Source: Bacteroidales bacterium (GTDB taxonomy: Bacteria; Bacteroidota; Bacteroidia; Bacteroidales; JAAUTT01). Taken from it: a stretch of DNA of 7,536 nucleotides. The notes under the pieces were generated by a model that worked only from the letters and a program-made list of their open reading frames with translations, was not told the origin of the DNA and made no database searches. The stretch lies in NCBI GenBank assembly GCA_025350365.1, contig JANXXY010000122.1:1-7536 (forward strand), in the 5' to 3' direction. Positions within the stretch are counted from its first letter, which is position 1, and each line of letters starts with the position of its first letter. The translations under genes were made by a program, and so were the position numbers. Below, one piece after another: positions 1-4,948 of this stretch.

Positions 1-1156
1 CATCGGAAAGCAATCCGCCCCGAATCATCTCGGGATAAGCCTGGTAATAGATAAAACATGGTCTGCGGAAATGAAGCCGGTAAGGAGTGCGTCCGCCATC
101 ACTAACGATGTAAAAGCCCAACTCGCCGTTACCACCTTCCACTGATGTATACACCTCGCCTACAGGTGTATTAACCTCTCCCATCACCACCTTAAAATGC
201 CATATCAGGGCTTCCATCTTCCCATAAACTTCTTCTTTAGGAGGAAGCACAATTTCGGGAACATCTACATAATATTTTCCCTCGGGAAGATTTTTCAATG
301 CTTGTTGGATAATTTTTACCGATTCCCACATTTCGGATTGCCGAACGCAAAACCGATCGTACGTATCGCCCTGAGTACCTGTTGGGATAATAAAGTCAAA
401 ATCGTTGTATGATGAATATGGGTTCATAATCCGTACATCGTAATCGACGCCTGCTGCGCGTAAATTGGGACCGGTAAATCCATATGCCAGTGCTCTATCG
501 CCTGCAATTGCACCAACCCCAATGGTACGATCCATAAAAATTCGATTCCGAAGAAGAAGATGCTCAAATTCCAGTAACACTTTTGGGAATCCGTCAAGAA
601 AGGCATTTATTTTACTGATAAGCGATGGAGAAAAATCGTTCTCGAATCCGCCCAATCTGCCAATATTAGTCGTTAAACGCGCTCCGCAAATTTCTTCGAA
701 TAATTCATAGATAACTTCACGTTGTTGCATCACATAAAGAAATCCTGTCAAAGCGCCTGTATCAACACCTATAACGCTGTTACAGATAAGATGATCGGCT
801 ATCCGGCTCAATTCCATGATGATCACACGCATGTAATCAATTCGTTTGGTAGTTTCAACGCCAAAAAGCTTTTCAACAGCAAGCTGATATCCAATATTAT
901 TAATAGGAGACGAGCAATAATTCAAGCGATCGGTAAGTGGAGTAATCTGATACCATGTACGTTGCTCAGCAATTTTTTCAAAAGCCCGGTGAATATAACC
1001 CACTGTTTGCTCGGAATCAATCACAATTTCGCCATCCATGGTTAGGATATTTTGAAAAATACCATGAGTAGCCGGATGGGTTGGACCAAGGTTAAGAGTC
1101 GTATAGTTTCTCACTATCGCTTCCTGTTCAGCACTTAATTTTGAAGCTTCTGCCAT
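1..1156 (-). CDS. nuoD: NADH:quinone oxidoreductase subunit D (49 kDa), 3'-truncated by the window edge
   Basis: Subunit of the connecting module of respiratory complex I; with NuoB it forms the quinone-reduction site at the cytoplasmic membrane surface. I translated 385 codons from ATG 1154-1156 with no internal stop. Visible family landmarks are GPTHPATHG (residues 24-32), TPLTDRLNYCSSP (72-84, with Tyr80 where the quinone-contacting tyrosine is expected by homology), ICGARLTTN (156-164), FTGPNLRAAGVDYDVR (227-242) and GGNGELGFY (341-349). The frame is open at base 1 after GLLSD, where relatives carry about 17-19 more residues, so only the extreme C-terminus is missing. It is a stand-alone NuoD, not a NuoCD fusion. 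It lies 76 bp downstream of nuoC on the same strand, and its start is preceded by an A-rich tract rather than a Shine-Dalgarno sequence, as is common in Bacteroidota. Confidence 0.98.
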   Translation of the reverse strand, partial: MAEASKLSAEQEAIVRNYTTLNLGPTHPATHGIFQNILTMDGEIVIDSEQTVGYIHRAFEKIAEQRTWYQITPLTDRLNYCSSPINNIGYQLAVEKLFGVETTKRIDYMRVIIMELSRIADHLICNSVIGVDTGALTGFLYVMQQREVIYELFEEICGARLTTNIGRLGGFENDFSPSLISKINAFLDGFPKVLLEFEHLLLRNRIFMDRTIGVGAIAGDRALAYGFTGPNLRAAGVDYDVRIMNPYSSYNDFDFIIPTGTQGDTYDRFCVRQSEMWESVKIIQQALKNLPEGKYYVDVPEIVLPPKEEVYGKMEALIWHFKVVMGEVNTPVGEVYTSVEGGNGELGFYIVSDGGRTPYRLHFRRPCFIYYQAYPEMIRGGLLSD

Positions 1157-1185
1157 TTTTTAATTTTAATGGAAATTAGCATTGC

Positions 1186-1226
1186 GGGGTTGTGACCCCT
1201 ATCACCTAACTTTCAACTTTCAACTC
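1186..1226. repeat. Short hairpin and tandem heptamer between nuoC and nuoD
   Basis: The 76-bp nuoC-nuoD gap holds a GC-rich inverted repeat, GGGGT-TGTG-ACCCC (1186-1199), in otherwise AT-rich DNA. Beside it is a tandem AACTTTC AACTTTC AACTC (1208-1226). Inside a transcribed operon this could be an mRNA stability or processing element that adjusts nuoD expression relative to nuoABC. No T-tract follows the stem on the minus strand, so it is not a typical intrinsic terminator. The function is inference. Confidence 0.4.
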
Positions 1227-1232
1227 AATAAT

Positions 1233-1721
1233 TTATCTTCCAAAAAATCGATCGTCTTTATCGTGACGGGTTGGGTCTTCCAAAGGATATTCCTTTCGCA
1301 TTGGGAAATAATCAAGATAATCTACATTTAATATTCGTTTCAAATTAGGGTGACCATCAAATATAATTCCATAAAAATCGAATGTTTCCCGTTCCATCCA
1401 GTTTGCAGCCGGGAACAAACCAGTAGCGCTTGTTACATTCGGATGATTGCCGGAAAGAAATGTTTTCAGCCGGATACGAATGTTATCGACGAAATTATGC
1501 ATATGATAAACCACCCCTAGAGGTAATTCCTCATTGGGGTAATGGATGCCGCATAAATCAGTTAGAAAATTAAATGCTAACTGTTCCTTTAGAAATTGTA
1601 TTACAGGTATAATCGAAACCGAATTAATAGTAAGAGTAATCATTTCGCCGGTTCGCTCTGTTTTAAAAATAGCTCCTCCGAAACCTGACGTTATTTTTTC
1701 TATGATTTCATTATTATCCAT
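1233..1721 (-). CDS. nuoC: NADH:quinone oxidoreductase subunit C (30 kDa)
   Basis: Connecting-module subunit of complex I that packs against NuoD and helps hold the peripheral arm together; it has no cofactor of its own. The 162-residue protein carries the 30-kDa-subunit signature at about residues 110-131 (ERETFDFYGI, GHPNLKRIL), followed by the conserved tail FPMRKEYPLEDP (139-150). An N-terminal alpha/beta domain covers roughly residues 1-100. The length is normal for an unfused NuoC. The ATG at 1719-1721 directly abuts the TAA of nuoB (TAAATG, zero spacing), which indicates translational coupling within the nuoABCD operon. Confidence 0.96.
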   Translation of the reverse strand: MDNNEIIEKITSGFGGAIFKTERTGEMITLTINSVSIIPVIQFLKEQLAFNFLTDLCGIHYPNEELPLGVVYHMHNFVDNIRIRLKTFLSGNHPNVTSATGLFPAANWMERETFDFYGIIFDGHPNLKRILNVDYLDYFPMRKEYPLEDPTRHDKDDRFFGR

Positions 1722-2279
1722 TTAACTACCTTTAATTGTTGTCATTCCAAACCGTTCCAACATGGCTTTATATTCGGGTGAATATCTCTTTCGGAGACTT
1801 TCATTTTTTACCAGTTCCTGAATTTTCATAAAGCCATCCAGAATCTGCTCCGGACGGGGTGGGCATCCGGGTACGTATACATCCACAGGAACTATCCGAT
1901 CAATTCCCTGCAAAACACTATATGTATCGAAAATTCCACCGCTCGCTGCACAAGCGCCAACAGCAATCACCCATCGGGGCTCAGCCATTTGTTCGTAAAC
2001 CTGTTCAACAATGGGAGCCATTTTTTTGGCAATCGTTCCCATTACCATCAGTAAATCGGCTTGCCTTGGAGAATAGCTTAACCGTTCAGCCCCAAATCTA
2101 CCTAAATCGTAATGAGACGCCACCGTGGCCATAAACTCAATTCCACAGCAGGAAGTCGCAAATGGCAATGGCCAGATGGAATTGGATCTTGCCAATCCTA
2201 TTACTTTATCGAAAGCAGTAGCAAATAACCCGGGTGACGAAAAACCTTCGGGCGGAGCTACTTTTGTATATGTTGTCAT
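1722..2279 (-). CDS. nuoB: NADH:quinone oxidoreductase subunit B (PSST, cluster N2)
   Basis: Carries the terminal [4Fe-4S] cluster N2 of complex I, which passes electrons to quinone at the NuoB/NuoD interface. The four expected cysteine ligands are visible: the tandem pair Cys44-Cys45 (TSCCGIEFM), Cys110 (GACAASGG) and Cys139 (PGCPPRPEQ). I chose ATG 2277-2279 (MTTYTKVAPPEG, 185 aa). The in-frame extension up to 2336 adds 19 residues rich in hydrophobic and Asn/Thr residues that are unlike NuoB N-termini, and relatives are near 180-190 aa. nuoA lies 102 bp upstream and nuoC follows with no gap. No Shine-Dalgarno is evident at this start. Confidence 0.97.
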   Translation of the reverse strand: MTTYTKVAPPEGFSSPGLFATAFDKVIGLARSNSIWPLPFATSCCGIEFMATVASHYDLGRFGAERLSYSPRQADLLMVMGTIAKKMAPIVEQVYEQMAEPRWVIAVGACAASGGIFDTYSVLQGIDRIVPVDVYVPGCPPRPEQILDGFMKIQELVKNESLRKRYSPEYKAMLERFGMTTIKGS

Positions 2280-2314
2280 ACTAATAAAAGTATTAAGCCG
2301 TAAGACTAAAAAAT

Positions 2315-2343
2315 TAGTACTGAATATTAAATGCAAAGTACTA
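2315..2343. repeat. Inverted repeat in the nuoA-nuoB gap
   Basis: TAGTACT (2315-2321) and AGTACTA (2337-2343) form a perfect 7-bp inverted repeat with a 15-nt spacer, in the 102-bp gap between nuoA and nuoB. On the minus strand the promoter-proximal arm runs into TACTTTGC (2340-2333), which resembles a Bacteroidota -7 box (TAnnTTTG) but is one base short. It could be an internal promoter or operator for nuoB, or a chance AT-rich palindrome. Nothing else was seen in the gap. Confidence 0.25.
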
Positions 2344-2381
2344 TAAAAGAACCAATTAAAGCAGTTATAGACATTAACACA

Positions 2382-2801
2382 TCAATTTCCCTTTTCGGGA
2401 GATTTTGGAGGTGTATTCCAATCTAAAGCACCTTTCTTTAATATATAATAAAACCCCACCAGAAAAATGCCTATAAAAAGCATCATTTCGGCAAACATGG
2501 TGAAACGGTCAGCAGTAAATGATTTGAAATTAATGGCCCAGGGATAGAAGAATATTACCTCCACATCGAAGAGAACAAAAAGGATAGCAATTAAAAAGTA
2601 CTTAACCGAAAATGGAAACCGGGCATTACCTTGTATTTCAATTCCGCATTCAAAGTTATCTTCCTTTCGAATGGTACGTATCCGTCGGCGCTTTCCTCCA
2701 ATGGTATGTGTAACTATCATTACTGCTACCACGAAAGCCAGAGCAACACCAAGTTGTAACACAACCGGAAAAAAATCTTGCTGTACAAAAACCTTCTCCA
2801 T
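2382..2801 (-). CDS. nuoA: NADH:quinone oxidoreductase subunit A
   Basis: Small membrane subunit of complex I near the quinone channel. The 139-aa protein has three predicted transmembrane segments at about residues 11-36, 65-90 and 100-122. Between the first two lies the conserved loop with KEDNFECGIE (47-56, including Cys52) and GNARFPFSVKY, followed by the FDVE motif with Asp79 and Glu81, the acidic residues typical of the family. I took ATG 2799-2801 as the start; a TTG one codon upstream (2804) would add one residue. It is the first gene of the nuo operon here, so the operon promoter should lie in 2802-2948 or further upstream. Confidence 0.96.
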   Translation of the reverse strand: MEKVFVQQDFFPVVLQLGVALAFVVAVMIVTHTIGGKRRRIRTIRKEDNFECGIEIQGNARFPFSVKYFLIAILFVLFDVEVIFFYPWAINFKSFTADRFTMFAEMMLFIGIFLVGFYYILKKGALDWNTPPKSPEKGN

Positions 2802-2815
2802 CAATACTTATTTTT

Positions 2816-2836
2816 ATTCCCCGAAATTAGGGGAAT
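2816..2836 (-). promoter_or_regulatory. Inverted repeat in the nuoA 5' leader
   Basis: ATTCCCC (2816-2822) and GGGGAAT (2830-2836) form a perfect 7-bp inverted repeat around a 7-nt loop, ending 14 nt before the nuoA ATG. In the transcript it would form a hairpin close to the start codon; in DNA it could be an operator. No T-run follows on either strand, so a terminator is unlikely. The surrounding gap 2802-2948 also contains a weak CTGTT/AACAG pair (2844-2861). I found no convincing TAnnTTTG promoter for nuoA. Confidence 0.35.
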
Positions 2837-2946
2837 TTGTCTTCTGTTATTCAAAAAACAGTAATTATTTTATTTATATCAAAACAACCTGAATTCGTAT
2901 TAGTTTACTCGTAAAAGAACCATTAAGGTATGAATAATAAAAAGAA

Positions 2947-2973
2947 TTTCAAAAAAGGTCGCAAATTTTGAAA
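2947..2973 (-). terminator. Possible AT-rich intrinsic terminator of the MBL-fold gene
   Basis: TTTCAAAA and TTTTGAAA (2966-2973 and 2947-2954) form an 8-bp inverted repeat with an 11-nt loop. It spans the TGA stop of the hydrolase gene and is followed on the minus strand by TTCTTTTTATT. The stem has only one G-C pair per arm, so its strength is doubtful. If real, it separates the hydrolase transcript from the nuo operon downstream. Confidence 0.3.
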
Positions 2974-3788
2974 GTCTTATCTATTACTATGGTTTCTTTT
3001 TGTCGTTTTAATGAACAGCATTCGATATACAATCCATGTTGAAAAATCACATAATAATGATTGTCAACAATCTGGTTGAGAAAATTTTCTTTTTCGCAGA
3101 CGGTTAGTTCAGGAATAATATCGTAAACCATATTCACATGAGGGTCGAGGTGAGCTGATGAGGGAAATAAATCGGCTCCAAATAGAAAAGTTTTATCCTT
3201 CATCCTTATCACAGGGATAATTTGGCCGGCTGTGTGCCCGTGTACCAATTGAAATAGCACACCCGGTAAATATCCACCTTCCTCCTGAATAAAATTTATT
3301 TTGTAATTATCCTTCAGCGCAGCAATAGTTGCTGAGTGAAACGAATCTATCTCCTTATCTTTTGGATTAAGAGCAGTATCCCATTGCTGCTGCGAAATCC
3401 AAAGCGTGGCATTCGGGAATGTTGAAACAACCGAATCTCCTTCCGTGGACAAGCAACCGCCGCAATGATCGAAATGCAGATGAGTGAGGATAATATCATC
3501 AATATCAGCCGGCTTCAAACCAAATTCAGAAAATTGTTTCTCGAGAGAAAAGCCGCCGTTCAGATGAAACTGAGCCAGGAATTCGTTGGATGGCATATTC
3601 CCAAAACCTGTATCGATGAGTATTTTTCTGCCACCCTTTTCGAACAAAACTGAACGTAAAGCCCAGTTGGTAAGCTTCCCATCCTTGCTAGGATAGTACT
3701 TGTGCCAATCTTTTTTGGTAATCATTTCTTCACCGCACACCTTAAAGTTTTCGAAACGAATGGGATATATCTTTTGGTTCAATTGCAT
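2949..3788 (-). CDS. Metallo-beta-lactamase-fold hydrolase (lactonase-like)
   Basis: Probable dinuclear-metal hydrolase of the MBL superfamily, 279 aa. Visible metal-site motifs in order are HLHFDH (His103, His105, Asp107, His108), His185 in GHTAG, Asp206 in FGADLF, and His251 near the C-terminus (FQHG). The spacing and the NWALRSVLFEKGGRKILIDTG region (41-61) resemble the AHL-lactonase-like/uncharacterised MBL hydrolase branch rather than true beta-lactamases or glyoxalase II. There is no clear signal peptide, so it is probably cytoplasmic. The substrate cannot be told from sequence. An in-frame TGA lies two codons upstream of ATG 3786-3788, fixing the longest possible start; a strong AGGAGG sits 14 nt from it, too far to be optimal. 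It lies between nuoA and the Dabb gene on the same strand, with gaps of 147 and 95 bp, so co-transcription with either is uncertain. Confidence 0.88.
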   Translation of the reverse strand: MQLNQKIYPIRFENFKVCGEEMITKKDWHKYYPSKDGKLTNWALRSVLFEKGGRKILIDTGFGNMPSNEFLAQFHLNGGFSLEKQFSEFGLKPADIDDIILTHLHFDHCGGCLSTEGDSVVSTFPNATLWISQQQWDTALNPKDKEIDSFHSATIAALKDNYKINFIQEEGGYLPGVLFQLVHGHTAGQIIPVIRMKDKTFLFGADLFPSSAHLDPHVNMVYDIIPELTVCEKENFLNQIVDNHYYVIFQHGLYIECCSLKRQKETIVIDKTFKICDLF

Positions 3789-3795
3789 GATTCAT
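3742..3795 (-). CDS. Possible 17-codon leader ORF overlapping the hydrolase start
   Basis: On the minus strand ATG 3793-3795 lies 7 nt after a perfect AGGAGG (3803-3808), the ideal spacing, whereas the hydrolase ATG is 14 nt away. The frame from 3795 reads MNHAIEPKDISHSFRKL and stops with TAA at 3742-3744, inside the hydrolase gene and out of its frame. It could be a translated leader that couples to or attenuates the hydrolase, or the Shine-Dalgarno may simply serve the hydrolase at poor spacing. The peptide resembles nothing I know. Confidence 0.25.
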   Translation of the reverse strand: MNHAIEPKDISHSFRKL

Positions 3796-3802
3796 TTTTG
3801 TA

Positions 3803-3808
3803 CCTCCT
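3803..3808 (-). promoter_or_regulatory. Strong AGGAGG ribosome-binding site
   Basis: AGGAGG on the minus strand, within GCAGGAGGTAC. It is the only strong Shine-Dalgarno sequence I noticed ahead of a gene in this window; the other genes have A/T-rich leaders. It lies 7 nt from ATG 3795 and 14 nt from the hydrolase ATG 3788. Confidence 0.55.
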
Positions 3809-3883
3809 GCGAAGGTATATTTTTTATTCAATGCATTTAGTTTATATTTTACCTAAAGGATACCGGAGTATCTTCGAAATTTT

Positions 3884-4297
3884 CTAAATATCAACTGAAT
3901 CGTAAATCACCAGTTTTGACCAAAGATCTTTATATGTTCTGAATTTATCGTGAACCGGATGAGACTGATAACTATCGTGATCAGCTTTATCTTTAAAGGT
4001 TAACATTAACGAATAGGTGTATGTACTATCCACTATTTCGCGACGGGTGGATGCAGGAGTGCCAATGTGTTTTATTCTGATGGTTTCAATGGTGACCAAC
4101 TCATGCACAGCATCCTCAAACTTTTTTCGTACTTCAGGATTTTCTGCATCCTTTAGCCAAAAGAAAACATGATGGATAAAAGTTTTTTCATCAATACCCG
4201 TATTTGCCATAATTGGGGAGGAGATGCTTATCAATCCCAAAGATGCTAAAAACTTAATCGATTTATCAAAGAATTTTCTTCTGCTAACTATTTTCAT
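3884..4297 (-). CDS. Dabb-family (stress-responsive A/B barrel) protein with Tat-like signal
   Basis: Small alpha/beta-barrel protein of 137 aa. The Dabb domain covers about residues 39-135 and begins with the typical FIHHVFFWLK (40-49); TYSLMLTFKDKADHDSYQSHPVHDKF (94-119) matches the second half, where a strand is followed by a helix with a His-Pro-x-His element. Family members form dimeric ferredoxin-like barrels, and for most the reaction is unknown. The start chosen is ATG 4295-4297. It gives MKIVSRRKFF with a twin-arginine motif (Arg6-Arg7), a hydrophobic stretch (16-29) and a plausible cleavage site after PIMA (28-31), so export by Tat is inferred. A longer in-frame start at 4342 would put 15 extra residues ahead of the signal and is less likely. 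It is divergent from the lipoprotein gene at 4516. Confidence 0.85.
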   Translation of the reverse strand: MKIVSRRKFFDKSIKFLASLGLISISSPIMANTGIDEKTFIHHVFFWLKDAENPEVRKKFEDAVHELVTIETIRIKHIGTPASTRREIVDSTYTYSLMLTFKDKADHDSYQSHPVHDKFRTYKDLWSKLVIYDSVDI

Positions 4298-4388
4298 GAT
4301 CAGACTTTTTATAATTATTTCTTTTGAGAAAGGCAAAAGCAAAAAAAAGAACCAAGAGACTCCAATTACATGATTCTATTATTTATAT

Positions 4389-4396
4389 CAAAAATA
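4389..4396 (-). promoter_or_regulatory. Candidate -7 box for the Dabb gene
   Basis: The minus strand reads TATTTTTG here, matching the Bacteroidota -7 consensus TAnnTTTG, about 92 nt upstream of the Dabb ATG. No TTTG -33 element is found at the usual 19-21 nt distance. It overlaps the left arm of the inverted repeat. Confidence 0.3.
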
Positions 4397-4413
4397 TCAA
4401 ATAAAATTTATTT

Positions 4414-4421
4414 TACATTTG
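4414..4421 (+). promoter_or_regulatory. Candidate -7 box for the lipoprotein gene
   Basis: TACATTTG matches TAnnTTTG on the plus strand, about 94 nt upstream of the lipoprotein ATG, and overlaps the right arm of the inverted repeat. It is nearly symmetrical with the minus-strand box at 4389-4396. The -33 TTTG is missing here too. A shorter near-match, TACTTTG, occurs at 4470-4476. Confidence 0.3.
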
Positions 4422-4515
4422 ATATTTGTAAAAATGTCAAAAATCATCGATTGAATAAAAATCTTTTACTACTTTGGACTCAAATAAACCATTTAAAAAT
4501 TATATAACAACAAAT

Positions 4516-4902
4516 ATGAAAACTGATAAATTTTCGTCTATTCCAGCTCTATTGATTGTATTGATTTTGATTTTTTCAGGCTGTTCGGCCACCAAAAAAA
4601 CTGCCGGTGCAGGTGTTGAAGGAACCTGGGAATATGCTATAACAGGGGCTCCTCAAGGCGATGTGCATGGGAATATGATGATTACAAAAGTCTCAAATGT
4701 TTACAAAGGAACGTTAAACTTGCCAGATGGCACTCAAACTGATATCTCGAATTTGGCCATTGTTAAAAAAGTTTTGACGGGTAAATTTGAATTCTCTAAT
4801 ATGACTATCGATATGACAGGAACATTTGAGACAGATAAATACACAGGAACCGTTTCCTCCCAGGGTTATTCGTTTCCAATGACTGCCACAAAAAAGAAGT
4901 AA
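4516..4902 (+). CDS. Small putative lipoprotein, lipocalin-like beta-rich
   Basis: The 128-aa protein starts with a lipoprotein signal peptide: Lys-containing N-region, hydrophobic core (about 10-20) and lipobox IFSGC with Cys23 as the lipidated residue. The mature part is rich in Thr, Gly and alternating hydrophobic residues. GTWEYAITGAPQG (36-48) followed by GNMMITKVSNVYKGTL (52-67) and two later strands, TGKFEF (88-93) and TGTF (101-104), suggest a small beta-barrel or beta-sandwich like those beginning with a GxW motif in lipocalin-like domains. I do not recognise a named family. I chose ATG 4516 because the in-frame ATG at 4474 would add a polar 14-residue extension before the signal. 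It is the only confident plus-strand gene here and stands alone between a divergent gene and a terminator. Confidence 0.8.
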   Translation: MKTDKFSSIPALLIVLILIFSGCSATKKTAGAGVEGTWEYAITGAPQGDVHGNMMITKVSNVYKGTLNLPDGTQTDISNLAIVKKVLTGKFEFSNMTIDMTGTFETDKYTGTVSSQGYSFPMTATKKK

Positions 4903-4905
4903 AAA

Positions 4906-4948
4906 AATCGTTGATCGGAGAAGGAAAATCGAACTCCGATCAACGATT
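4906..4948. terminator. Terminator between convergent genes, 15-bp perfect stem
   Basis: AATCGTTGATCGGAG (4906-4920) and CTCCGATCAACGATT (4934-4948) are perfect inverted repeats around a 13-nt loop. On the minus strand the stem runs into a T tract (CGATTTTTTTAC), a classic intrinsic terminator for the DUF3078 gene, whose TGA overlaps the stem by one base. On the plus strand it follows the lipoprotein stop by 3 bp but has a weaker T tract (ATTCAGAATTTAT), so it may work in both directions. Confidence 0.88.

Larger units (their letters stand above)
4385..4441. promoter_or_regulatory. Cluster of TTTGATAT half-sites in the divergent promoter region
   Basis: The 218-bp gap between the divergent Dabb and lipoprotein genes (4298-4515) has no gene but holds repeated half-sites: ATATCAAA at 4385-4392 and 4394-4401, its reverse complement at 4418-4425, and a one-mismatch copy ATGTCAAA at 4434-4441. 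Two of them make a perfect 11-bp inverted repeat, AAATATCAAAT (4392-4402) and ATTTGATATTT (4417-4427), with a 14-nt spacer. The right arm also pairs with AAATGTCAAA (4432-4441) with one mismatch. The layout suggests an operator for a dimeric regulator controlling both genes. The AT-richness of the region makes chance similarity a real alternative. The rest of the gap shows nothing I can name. Confidence 0.4.

Noticed and set aside
424..606. Open frame on the minus strand within nuoD
   Set aside because: It is out of frame with the continuous NuoD translation, which is unmistakable across the same bases.
722..1045. 107-codon open frame on the plus strand
   Set aside because: Antisense to the conserved N-terminal half of NuoD, and its translation has no recognisable domain.
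2280..2336. Longer NuoB start 19 codons upstream
   Set aside because: The extension is unlike NuoB N-termini and would give an over-long protein; MTTYTKVAPPEG is a good start.
2844..2861. CTGTT/AACAG hairpin upstream of nuoA
   Set aside because: Five base pairs in AT-rich DNA are expected by chance and no other signal accompanies it.
3795..3808. Strong Shine-Dalgarno as evidence of horizontal transfer of the hydrolase
   Set aside because: A single ribosome-binding site is too little; base composition and codon use of the gene do not look clearly different from its neighbours by eye.
3857..3874. GATAC/GTATC inverted repeat as a terminator for the Dabb gene
   Set aside because: Only a 5-bp stem on the minus strand and no T tract after it; too weak to annotate.
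4474..4515. Longer lipoprotein start
   Set aside because: It would put a polar 14-residue segment before the signal peptide, which would not be a normal lipoprotein signal.
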